In this document: in pieces, positions 14,957 through 21,810 of the stretch
Layout: every line of letters begins with the position of its first letter
Position numbering within the stretch: position 1 is the first letter of the stretch
NCBI GenBank assembly: GCA_964486625.1
Contig: CAZANW010000014.1
Coordinates: 1 to 34,490 of the forward strand
Reading direction: 5' to 3'
Source of the DNA: JAWCQZ01 sp964486625
GTDB lineage: Archaea; Halobacteriota; Syntropharchaeia; JACQPP01
Length of the DNA stretch: 34,490 bases
The notes under the pieces: generated by a model
Databases searched by the model: none
Seen by the model: only the letters and a program-made list of their open reading frames with translations
Told to the model about the DNA's origin: nothing
Program-made: the position numbers and the translations under genes

Positions 14957-16009
14957 TCACATCACCAACTGCTCCCGAATCTCCTCTTCCTTCATCCCTG
15001 CGGCCTTCCCCCGCGCGATGATGCGGAGGTTGTCCACCTCGTTCTTCTTCCGCAGGAGGAGGTCGAGGACCGGCAGGGGCGAGAGGGGGTAGGCGTGGGC
15101 GAAGACCCGCGCCCGGGAGAGGTGGAACTTCTCCAGCGCCCGCAGGGCCTTCGCGACGGCCCCCGGGTCCTGCTCCAGGGATGCCAGGGCCACGGCCAGC
15201 GGAGTCCCCCGGAGGAGGGCCGGAATCTCGGAGGCGGGGGCCTCCGCGAGGCGCCGCAGGAGGTCGGCCTTCAGGTGCTTGCCCGCGGGCAGCAGGTGCT
15301 CCTGGATTCTCTCGGGGGGCTGGCCGTCCGCCTTCAGCCGGAGGAGGGTCCGGAGGTTCACCACGTCCACCTCGAGGCGGATGAAGTCGTGGAAGAGCCG
15401 GTCGGCGCGGGTCGCGGGGCGGCGGGAGAGGAGGAGCGTGTAGTAGGCGCGGTCGAGGCGGTTCTCCAGGGGCATGAGGTTCTTCACCTTGTCGGCTTGG
15501 CCCGACTCGGCGAGGGCCCGGGCGAGGGGCTCGTGGTAGGGGGTCCCCCGCAGCCCCTCGACGACCTCGGCGGCCGACTTGGCGGCGAGGAGGTCCTCCA
15601 AGAGCCCCGGGGGGAGCTCGCCGGCGGGGACCAAGTTCGCGCGAATCTCCTCGGCCGGAGCCCCCGAGAACTTCCCCCGGAGGAGGGTCTTCACGTTCCA
15701 GAGGCTCCACCTCCGCAGGTAGAGGCCCACCGGCTCCCGGAGCGGCCCCCGGCAGAACCCGAGGACCTCCCGGTAGGTCCGGGCCAGGTTCGCGTAGGTC
15801 GCCTCCTCGATGAGGTCCACCCCCCGGAACCGGGTGGCGAGGGCCTCCATCTCCTTCCGGTAGACCGCCTCCCCCAAACTCCGGGAGATGTCCGGCAGTT
15901 CCATGAGGAGCATGCGGGCGTAGGCGTCCTCCGGCAGCAACTGGACCCGCCGGGCCTTGGCCCTCGTGGCCGCGTAGGCGACGTCGCCGCCGCGGGCCCC
16001 CTTCGCCAT
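14957..16009 (-). CDS. atpC: V/A-type ATP synthase subunit C
   Basis: A 350-residue subunit C (equivalent to eukaryotic subunit d), the socket linking the central stalk to the membrane c-ring. The sequence is helical with the family's repeated pattern: YAATRAKARRVQLL near the start, YREVLGFCRGPLREPVGLYLRRWSLWNVKTLLR, and a mirrored FIRLEVDVVNLRTLLRLKADG and LDLLLRKKNEVDNLRIIARGKAAGM. The ATG immediately follows the atpE stop (TAGATG). Last gene of the H-I-K-E-C block; the usual F-A-B-D genes do not follow, and a repeat and a convergent gene lie there instead. Confidence 0.94.
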   Translation of the reverse strand: MAKGARGGDVAYAATRAKARRVQLLPEDAYARMLLMELPDISRSLGEAVYRKEMEALATRFRGVDLIEEATYANLARTYREVLGFCRGPLREPVGLYLRRWSLWNVKTLLRGKFSGAPAEEIRANLVPAGELPPGLLEDLLAAKSAAEVVEGLRGTPYHEPLARALAESGQADKVKNLMPLENRLDRAYYTLLLSRRPATRADRLFHDFIRLEVDVVNLRTLLRLKADGQPPERIQEHLLPAGKHLKADLLRRLAEAPASEIPALLRGTPLAVALASLEQDPGAVAKALRALEKFHLSRARVFAHAYPLSPLPVLDLLLRKKNEVDNLRIIARGKAAGMKEEEIREQLVM

Positions 16010-16570
16010 CTACGCCGCCCGGGGAAACAGGGCCTCGTGAATCTCCTTGAGCGAGTTCCGCCACACGGTCTCCAGCAGGGTGTCGTAGGTGTAGTCGATC
16101 CAGGCGGTCCCGTCCCCGGTCTCGGCGGCCACGCCCCCCGCGCACTTGACCTCGCCCCCCACCGGGTGGCCCAGGCCCCGGAGCGCGGCGAGGTCCCGGG
16201 AACTCCCGTAGAGCCTCTTCCCCCCCTCCTTCAGGACCCGCTGGGCGAGGAGGGCGAGCCACTTCCTGCTCTTCTCCGCCTCCAACGCCGCCAGCCGCTC
16301 CTGCGTCCGGGCCAGAGCCGCCCGAAGGACCTCCCGCTCCACCCGGAGGAGTTCCCGCCGCGCCTCCAGTTCGGCGGCCGGAATCTGCGCCTTCCTCATC
16401 CGCTCCGCCTCCTCCCGCGCCGCCTTCTCGGCCGCCTCCAGAATCTTCCGGGCCTCCGCCCCGGCCTGGGAGAGAATCAAGTCGGCCTCCCGGGCGGCGG
16501 CCTCTGTGATTCCTTGGATTTCCCGCTGCCCCCGGGCCTCGACCTCCCGGAGGACCCCCTCCAGCCCCAT
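16010..16570 (-). CDS. atpE: V/A-type ATP synthase subunit E
   Basis: A 186-residue peripheral-stalk subunit. The N-terminal two-fifths are Ala/Glu/Arg-rich helix (EARGQREIQGITEAAAREADLILSQ) that pairs with subunit H; the C-terminal globular part ends with the family element WIDYTYDTLLETVWRNSLKEIHEALF, which caps the A/B head. The ATG at 16570 overlaps the last base of the atpK stop (TGATG); a TTG one codon upstream is a less likely start. It directly abuts atpC. Confidence 0.92.
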   Translation of the reverse strand: MGLEGVLREVEARGQREIQGITEAAAREADLILSQAGAEARKILEAAEKAAREEAERMRKAQIPAAELEARRELLRVEREVLRAALARTQERLAALEAEKSRKWLALLAQRVLKEGGKRLYGSSRDLAALRGLGHPVGGEVKCAGGVAAETGDGTAWIDYTYDTLLETVWRNSLKEIHEALFPRAA

Positions 16571-16899
16571 CAACCGAACTTGCCGAAGAGGAGGATGGCC
16601 ACCACGAGGCCGAAGATGATGATGGTCTCGGGGATGACCGTCATGATGAGCCCCTTGCCGAAGAACTTCGGGTCCTCGGCGATGGCCCCGACCGCGGCGG
16701 CGCCGATGTTCGCCTGGGCGAGCCCGGTCCCGAGCCCCGCGAGTCCGATGGCGAGCCCCGCGCCCACCGCGAGGCCGAGGTTGGAGAAGCCCTTGGACTC
16801 GGCGGCCGCTCCCTGCGCCATGGCGGGGGCCGCCAAGGCGACGAAGAGCAGCACCGGGAGGAATCGCTTCATGTCTCGCCCGGGAAGGAAACGGGACAT
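16570..16899 (-). CDS. atpK: V/A-type ATP synthase subunit K (membrane c-ring proteolipid)
   Basis: A c-ring subunit with an N-terminal signal-like hydrophobic segment (MKRFLPVLLFVALAAPAMAQ) followed by two transmembrane helices: LGLAVGAGLAIGLAGLGTGLAQANIG and, after the polar loop AEDPKFFGKG, LIMTVIPETIIIFGLVVAILLFG. Glu91 (full-length numbering) in PETIIIFG is the ion-carrying carboxylate; Gln62 and Thr92 occupy positions that can take part in Na+ binding in related rings, so the coupling ion is not decided by sequence. Two starts are possible: ATG 16899 (AAAGGTT a few bases upstream) or ATG 16872, which gives a cleaner signal peptide and 100 residues. Confidence 0.94.
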   Translation of the reverse strand: MSRFLPGRDMKRFLPVLLFVALAAPAMAQGAAAESKGFSNLGLAVGAGLAIGLAGLGTGLAQANIGAAAVGAIAEDPKFFGKGLIMTVIPETIIIFGLVVAILLFGKFG

Positions 16900-16909
16900 A
16901 TGAACCTTT

Positions 16910-18991
16910 CTATCGCGCCTCCTTGGTGAGCCGCCGCTTCCGGCCGAAGGGCTCGAAGGGCCTCCCGCCGCCGGTGTAGAACTTGGAGAAGAACTCGAAG
17001 TAGTGGAGCCGGAGGGACTGGAGGCTCCCCGAGAGGATGCCCAGGAAGGGAATCATGATGTGGAACAGGAGGCCGACCGCGAACTGCGGCGAGGGGCCCC
17101 CGGGCGCGTAGAGCCCCTTCGTGAAGAGGAAGTCGTTGGCGACGAGGGCGAGTCCCGCCTTCCCGATGCCCACCGCGGCGAGCCGGGTGTAGGAGAGGGT
17201 GTTGGTGATGACCTGGGGCATCTCCAGGAGAGGGCCGAGTCTCTCGATGCCGTGGAGGTGGGCCGCCTCCCCGGCGAAGACCATGGCGACGGAGGCCAGC
17301 AGCAGGACAAGGAAGAGCCAGGCGAGGACCCCGGGATAGGCGAACCCGGGGAACTGGCCCGCGAGCGCCCCGTTCAGGACCCCGAGGACCCGCTGGAGGC
17401 CGAAGGCCCACACCGAGGCGGTGAGGAGGGCCACGGCCCCGAAGCCCAGCAGCCAGCCCCCCTTCACCAGCACCGCACTCCTCCACCCGTGGGCGCGCGC
17501 CTCGTTCCGGAGCCCGAGGAGGAGGCCGAGGGAGATGTGGAAACTCCCGAAGAGGGCCGTCAGGAGCAGGAGTTTGTTGATGTCGGCGGGCGCGAGTTTC
17601 GAGAGGGGGAACGTGAGGCCGCCCACGGCGAAGGAGAAGTGGGCCTCCCGGTTCCCGAGCATGGAGGACCAGAAGAGTTCCCGCCCCCCGCCCACGAGGG
17701 CGAAGGGCCCCTCCCACTCCTCCGCGGGGATGGCCTCCTTGGGCGCGAATGGGATGCCGAAGGCCTCCCCGAAAAAAAGCAGCCCGAACGCCATCGAGGA
17801 GAGGGCCGCGACGACCATGACCCGGGAAAGTTCCGGCGAGCCGATGCCGAAGACCCGCTGGAAGAAGTTGCCGGGCCGGCCCAGGTAGAGGCCGAGGGCG
17901 AGGATGGCGGCCCCGTAGCCGACGTCCCCGACCATCAGCCCGAAGAAGACCGGGAAGAGCACGGCGAGGAGGGCTGTCGGGTCCACCTCGCGGTAGAGGG
18001 GGCGCGACAGGAGTTCCAGGAGCCCCTCGAAGGGCTTTGCGGGCCGCGGGTTCCGGAACGCGACCGGGACCTCGTCGCCGCGGCCCGGGGCGGTCTCGAT
18101 GAAGAGGGAGTCGTTCCCCCCTTTCCGCAACTCCGCTTCCAGTTCCGGGACCCGCCGGGCCAGGACCCACCCCTCCAGGGCGAAGGCGTTGGCCGAGAGC
18201 GCGAGCCGGAGGGGCGCCTCGGCCCGCTCCGACTCCAGGGCGAGGTGCTCCTCGCCCGCGAGGAGGAGGTCGGCGTTCGCTAACCGCAGTTGCTGGAGGT
18301 CGCCCCGGAGCCGCTCCTCCTCGGCCCGCAGGGAGGCTGCCTCGGCGTCGAGTTTCGCGAGGAGGTCGGCGGGGAGCCCGCTCCCGGGGGGCGGGGCCGC
18401 CTCGGCGAACCCGTGCTCCGAGAGGAGCCGCTGGGCCGCCGGCGCCGCCGGGGCGGGGACGAAGAGGGCGAACTCCTCGGGCCCGCCGAAGGCCTCGTGC
18501 TCCCCGAAGGCGGCGAGCCTCTCAGGAGGGAGCGGTTTCGTGAGCGTCCCGGTGAAGACCGCCAAGCTCTTCGAGCCGGCGTAGAGTTCCAGGGGCAGCG
18601 GGAGTTTCGCGAAGAGCGCGAGGGCCCCACGGCGGGACTCCAGGTCGCGCAGTCGGGCGTCGAGGGCCTGGCGGCGCCCCTCCGCCTCCCGGACCCGCGC
18701 TTCGAGGGTCTCCATCTCCCGGAACCTCGCCTCCAGCCGGGCCGCCTCCACCGGCCCCCCCAGGTCCCCGGGCTCCGACCCGAGGCTCTTGGCCGCGGAG
18801 CGGAGGAAGAGCAGTTTCTCGGAGAGGGCCGCCGAGCCCTCCAGGGGCCGTCCCAGGGAGAACCCGGCGTCGCCCCCCCGGTAGTCCTCGATGTGGACCA
18901 CCCGGAGGCGCTGGAGAACCCGGAGGACCGGCTCCAGCCGGTCCCGCGAGCCCGCAACCAGGATGCGGGAGACCGGGTCGGGCGTCAGCAT
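16910..18991 (-). CDS. atpI: V/A-type ATP synthase subunit I (membrane a-subunit homologue)
   Basis: A 693-residue stator subunit. Residues 1 to about 330 form the cytoplasmic arm (MLTPDPVSRILVAGSRDRLEPVL at the start and coiled coils around 60-110 and 220-270). The rest is a membrane domain of about seven or eight helices, including FPVFFGLMVGDVGYGAAIL and ITNTLSYTRLAAVGIGKAGLALVAND, whose Arg corresponds to the essential arginine facing the c-ring glutamate. The Met at 18991 matches the family; the open frame reaches further upstream only by reading through the A/T-rich repeat, giving an artefactual peptide. It lies 69 bases after atpH, with that repeat between them. Confidence 0.94.
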   Translation of the reverse strand: MLTPDPVSRILVAGSRDRLEPVLRVLQRLRVVHIEDYRGGDAGFSLGRPLEGSAALSEKLLFLRSAAKSLGSEPGDLGGPVEAARLEARFREMETLEARVREAEGRRQALDARLRDLESRRGALALFAKLPLPLELYAGSKSLAVFTGTLTKPLPPERLAAFGEHEAFGGPEEFALFVPAPAAPAAQRLLSEHGFAEAAPPPGSGLPADLLAKLDAEAASLRAEEERLRGDLQQLRLANADLLLAGEEHLALESERAEAPLRLALSANAFALEGWVLARRVPELEAELRKGGNDSLFIETAPGRGDEVPVAFRNPRPAKPFEGLLELLSRPLYREVDPTALLAVLFPVFFGLMVGDVGYGAAILALGLYLGRPGNFFQRVFGIGSPELSRVMVVAALSSMAFGLLFFGEAFGIPFAPKEAIPAEEWEGPFALVGGGRELFWSSMLGNREAHFSFAVGGLTFPLSKLAPADINKLLLLTALFGSFHISLGLLLGLRNEARAHGWRSAVLVKGGWLLGFGAVALLTASVWAFGLQRVLGVLNGALAGQFPGFAYPGVLAWLFLVLLLASVAMVFAGEAAHLHGIERLGPLLEMPQVITNTLSYTRLAAVGIGKAGLALVANDFLFTKGLYAPGGPSPQFAVGLLFHIMIPFLGILSGSLQSLRLHYFEFFSKFYTGGGRPFEPFGRKRRLTKEAR

Positions 18992-18996
18992 ATCGC

Positions 18997-19080
18997 CGAA
19001 TGCAAATTGCAAATTGAAAAATGCAAAATGCAAAATTTTGCACTTTGCACTTTGCAATTTTCACTTTGCATTTTTTTCAT
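18997..19080. repeat. A/T-rich imperfect palindrome between atpI and atpH
   Basis: The left arm (about 18999-19036) is built from ATGCAAA, TTGCAAATTG and ATGCAAAATG words, and the right arm (about 19035-19078) from TTTGCAC, TTTGCAATTTTC and ACTTTGCAT. It is the same type as the element at 14851-14928. It sits inside a minus-strand operon and overlaps the 3' end of atpH, whose stop codon lies in the right arm. It may be a processing or partial termination hairpin, or an inserted mobile repeat. Confidence 0.75.
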
Positions 19081-19435
19081 GAATCGCCTCCTCCAGCCGG
19101 GCCAGGATTCGTTCGACAGCGGCGGGGACCCGAGCCTCGGCCGCCCTCCGGAACTCGGCGGCCTCCTTCACCCCCCGGTCGAGGATGCGCTTCCGCTCCG
19201 CTTCGAGGCTCCGGCGGGCCTCTTCGAGGATGCGCTCCCGCCGTCCCCCCGCCTCGGAGCGGGCCGCCTCCACGACCCGCCGGGCCTCGGCCCGGGCCCT
19301 CTGGACCTGGGCCTCGGCTTCGCGCTTCGCCTCGGCGATGAGCACCTCGACCCGTTTCTCGGCCTCCTGGATGCGGGCGAGGACCGCGGCCCGGGCGGCC
19401 AGGGAGGCGTCTTGGGTCGCAGGGGCGGAGGACAT
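19061..19435 (-). CDS. atpH: V/A-type ATP synthase subunit H
   Basis: A 124-residue, almost entirely helical, charged protein (AARAAVLARIQEAEKRVEVLIAEAKREAEAQVQRARAEA) typical of the archaeal peripheral-stalk subunit H, which forms a coiled coil with subunit E. First gene of the H-I-K-E-C block. A TATA-like CAAACTTTAAG (minus strand, 19458-19468) lies about 28 bases before the ATG, so the block probably begins here with a leaderless transcript. The last codons (HEKNAK and stop) are supplied by the A/T-rich repeat, implying the original C-terminus was replaced when the repeat arrived. Confidence 0.88.
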   Translation of the reverse strand: MSSAPATQDASLAARAAVLARIQEAEKRVEVLIAEAKREAEAQVQRARAEARRVVEAARSEAGGRRERILEEARRSLEAERKRILDRGVKEAAEFRRAAEARVPAAVERILARLEEAIHEKNAK

Positions 19436-19457
19436 CGAGGGCGTTGCGAGGGGGGCG

Positions 19458-19468
19458 CTTAAAGTTTG
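19458..19468 (-). promoter_or_regulatory. TATA-like promoter of the atpH-I-K-E-C operon
   Basis: Minus-strand CAAACTTTAAG is centred 28 bases before the atpH ATG, the spacing seen at other starts in the window. Confidence 0.55.
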
Positions 19469-19506
19469 TCAGCGCCCGCTCGCGACCCGTGGCGGCGGGC
19501 GGGGGT

Positions 19507-19977
19507 TCAGGCGGGCTCGACGGCGAGGAGTTTCTGCAGATAGACCTCGGCGTCCGCCACCCGGTTCCGCAACTCTTGGAGGCTCCGCAGCAACCCCCCC
19601 TCGGGGTCCCTCTCCTTGCCGGAGCGGAGGCGGCGGATGGCCTCCTCCAGATCCTCCTTCAGGGGCGCCAGTTCGTTCCGGAGCATCTGGGAAATGCGCT
19701 CCCGGTAGCGGGCCCTCAGGTCGGCCTCCGAGCGGAAGATGTAGGAGCGCCCCCGGCGGACCCGGGAGACGAGGCCCGAGCGCTCCAGCCCTCCGAGGTG
19801 GAGGCTGAGAGAGCCCAAGCTGTAGCGAGTCTTCCTGGCGAGCTCCCGGGCGGTCATTCCGCGCTCCGAGAGGGCCAGGGTCGAGAAGACCCGGCCGTAG
19901 GCGTCCTTGACGCCGAGGGTGCGGAGGAGGCGGGAGAGCCCCCCGACAATCCGTTCCTTCGGCCCCTCCGAGCCCAT
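19507..19977 (-). CDS. Winged-HTH transcriptional regulator with C-terminal coiled coil
   Basis: A 156-residue regulator of the MarR/GbsR-like winged-helix type. The DNA-binding domain spans about residues 20-85: DAYGRVFSTLALSERGMTARELARKTRYSLGSLSLHLGGLERSGLVSRVRRGRSYIF, with the recognition helix in SLGSLSLHLGGLERSG and a basic wing. The rest (LAPLKEDLEEAIRRL, LLRSLQELRNRVADAEVYLQKLL) is a likely dimerising coiled coil; no ligand pocket is recognisable. The ATG at 19977 is preferred over a TTG at 19986. It follows a 21-codon peptide gene and precedes the ATPase operon by 71 bases, so the ATPase genes or its own operon are candidate targets. Confidence 0.82.
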   Translation of the reverse strand: MGSEGPKERIVGGLSRLLRTLGVKDAYGRVFSTLALSERGMTARELARKTRYSLGSLSLHLGGLERSGLVSRVRRGRSYIFRSEADLRARYRERISQMLRNELAPLKEDLEEAIRRLRSGKERDPEGGLLRSLQELRNRVADAEVYLQKLLAVEPA

Positions 19978-19982
19978 GGGCC

Positions 19983-20048
19983 TCAAGAGGCGCTCTTCTT
20001 GCGCTTGAAGAGGCCCTTGAGCTTGGCCACGACGTCTTTCAGCGACAT
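19983..20048 (-). CDS. 21-residue basic amphipathic peptide upstream of the HTH gene
   Basis: An ATG-started frame of 21 codons encodes a peptide with core SLKDVVAKLKGLFKRKK, net strongly positive and amphipathic if helical. A near-perfect ribosome binding site, GGAGGTGAC (minus strand, 20053-20061), sits a few bases before the ATG, and A/T-rich promoter elements lie further upstream. The stop falls 5 bases before the HTH ATG and overlaps its alternative TTG, so translation of the two is probably coupled. No family is recognised; it may be a leader peptide, a membrane-binding peptide or a partner of the regulator. The strong signal in a mostly leaderless genome supports it as real. Confidence 0.6.
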   Translation of the reverse strand: MSLKDVVAKLKGLFKRKKSAS

Positions 20049-20052
20049 GCTC

Positions 20053-20100
20053 GTCACCTCCATTGTGACTTTGAAAGATTTTAAAAACACTTAAACATTT
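20053..20100. promoter_or_regulatory. Divergent promoter region with Shine-Dalgarno for the small peptide
   Basis: GGAGGTGAC (minus, 20053-20061) is the strongest ribosome binding site in the window. Two A/T-rich elements follow: TTTTAAAAA at about 20079-20087, suited to a plus-strand transcript starting near 20112, and AAATGTTTAAG (minus, about 20090-20100), suited to a minus-strand start near 20068. Confidence 0.5.
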
Positions 20101-20174
20101 CGGACCGGCACCGGGTGCGCAATGCCCTCCGGAGCGGGGAGAAACTTCATGGCCCGCCTCGCGTGACGCGGCCC

Positions 20175-21752
20175 ATGGCTCCGAACCCGGTCCTGTCGCT
20201 CCTCCGCACCCGGCCCGGGATGGCGCTCCTGGCGGTCTGGCTGGCCAACCTCGGGGTCGCAGTCTTCTACGGCGGTCCCCTCCAGAACAGCATCAACACC
20301 GACACCTGGCACTACTTCGCGGAGGGGCTGAATCTGGCCGGATACGGCGACGTGGCCACGAACATGAGCAATGTTCCCCCCGAATTTCTGCAGCGGCTGG
20401 GCGTGGCGGCGGGTCCGGTGAGCGTGGGGGAGACCGTTTTCAAAAACGAGCCCCTCCTGCTCCCCTTCTTCCTGGGCTCCCTCTACGGGGCGCTCCAGGG
20501 GTGGGTGGGCTACGGGACTTGGCTCTGGGGCCTCTTCGTGATGACGGTCCTCATGGCCGGGGCCTACCTCCTCGGAAAATACGCCTTCTCGCCCCGGGCC
20601 GGCTGGCTCGCGGCCCTCGCCGTGGGCCTCGACTGGCAACTGGTGGGCTTCGGCCACCTCCTCCTCGAGGACGTGGGGGTCGCGGCCTTCATGGTCCTCG
20701 GTGCGGGCCTCTACTACCGCTCGCGGGCCCTCGGGCGCCCCCGGGACCTCCTCTGGGCCGGCCTCGCCTTCGGCCTTGCCTTCGCCACCAAGACCGCCTT
20801 CTTCTACATCTTCGCACCCCTCGCCCTCGGCATCCTGCTCCAGAACCGGAGGAACCTACGGACGGTCCTCCTCCTGGCCGCGGGCTTCCTGGCGGTGGCG
20901 CTCCCCGTGATGGCCGGCCTCCAGCTCCTCTACGGGAACCCCCTCTTCCCTTACGTCGCCCGGGTCAACCAGGTCCTCGGGACCGACTTCCTCGGAATCC
21001 ACTCCATCGCGGACGACCCGTCCCAGGCCCGGAAGGTGGGCCCGGTGGACACCTTCCACCTCCTCGCCCTTCCCCTCGCGGTGGGCCTCGGAATGGCACC
21101 CTTCGTCCTGTGGGGGTTCTGGCGCGCCCTCCGGCGGCGGGAGTGGCTCCTCCCCTTCTGGGCGCTCTCGATTCTCGGCCTCTACGTCTTCACCCTCCGG
21201 GTCTCCGTCTGGCCCGACCGCTACATGGTCCACTACCTCCCCCTCTTCCTCGTTCTGGGGGCGGCGGGCCTCGACCGGCTCCTGGAGAAGTTCGGAGGCG
21301 AAAGGCCGAACGCAGGGCCCGGCGCTTGGCGCCGGTGGGTCCCGGCTGCCGTCGCCGCCGTGGCGCTCCTCTCGGCCAACTTCTCCCCGCCCGCGGGGCT
21401 GGCCACCGAATTGTGGGGGGCAAACGCCCCGACCGCCTCCACCCTCGACGCGGGCAGGGTCGCCGCGGTCGCGGGCTCCCTGCGCCCTCTCTTCCTCTTC
21501 CCCCAGCAGCGCTTCCCGGACGACAAGTTCTCCGACAACGCCCTCTACCGGGAGGGCAGGTTCCCGCTGGAGTTAGTCCACACGGACAGCCGCGACTGGA
21601 TTCCGCCGGTCATGGCCGGGAACGTGGGCCGCTCCCCCAATCCCCTCTGGCTCGGGGGGGTCCTCCTCGTCCTCGCGGCACCCTTCCTCTTCCTGTGGGA
21701 AGAGCGAATCGAGAGGGTCCTGCGTCGCGTGGGAATCCTCCGCGCAAGGTGA
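20175..21752 (+). CDS. GT39-like polytopic membrane glycosyltransferase
   Basis: A 525-residue integral membrane protein with about ten or more hydrophobic helices. After the first helix the luminal loop contains NTDTWHYF (Asp43), the acidic loop typical of GT-C fold enzymes that use lipid-phosphate sugars. A later RYMVHYLPLFLVLGAAGLDRLL matches the GT39/ArnT-like pattern. It likely transfers a sugar from a polyprenyl-phosphate donor outside the cell membrane. Start uncertain: a GTG at 20115 fits a leaderless promoter, but its first 20 codons use AAT, AAA, CTT and CAT, rare in this genome, so ATG 20175 is favoured. It opens the sugar locus that continues with the ColD-like gene. Confidence 0.8.
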   Translation: MAPNPVLSLLRTRPGMALLAVWLANLGVAVFYGGPLQNSINTDTWHYFAEGLNLAGYGDVATNMSNVPPEFLQRLGVAAGPVSVGETVFKNEPLLLPFFLGSLYGALQGWVGYGTWLWGLFVMTVLMAGAYLLGKYAFSPRAGWLAALAVGLDWQLVGFGHLLLEDVGVAAFMVLGAGLYYRSRALGRPRDLLWAGLAFGLAFATKTAFFYIFAPLALGILLQNRRNLRTVLLLAAGFLAVALPVMAGLQLLYGNPLFPYVARVNQVLGTDFLGIHSIADDPSQARKVGPVDTFHLLALPLAVGLGMAPFVLWGFWRALRRREWLLPFWALSILGLYVFTLRVSVWPDRYMVHYLPLFLVLGAAGLDRLLEKFGGERPNAGPGAWRRWVPAAVAAVALLSANFSPPAGLATELWGANAPTASTLDAGRVAAVAGSLRPLFLFPQQRFPDDKFSDNALYREGRFPLELVHTDSRDWIPPVMAGNVGRSPNPLWLGGVLLVLAAPFLFLWEERIERVLRRVGILRAR

Positions 21753-21781
21753 AACGTCCCGGGCGCTCGCATTTTCTAAAA

Positions 21782-21790
21782 GGTTTTATC
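21782..21790 (+). promoter_or_regulatory. TATA-like promoter of the ColD-like gene
   Basis: GGTTTTATC, within a longer A/T-rich stretch starting at 21771, is centred about 25 bases before the ATG at 21811. Confidence 0.5.
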
Positions 21791-21810
21791 ACCGCCGGGT
21801 TGGGTCAGGG

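Noticed and set aside
15095..16903. 602-codon plus-strand open frame
   Set aside because: Antisense to atpC, atpE and atpK.
18992..19080. Short peptides beginning MQSAKCK or MQNAKF on either strand
   Set aside because: They are translations of the A/T-rich palindromic repeat, not genes.
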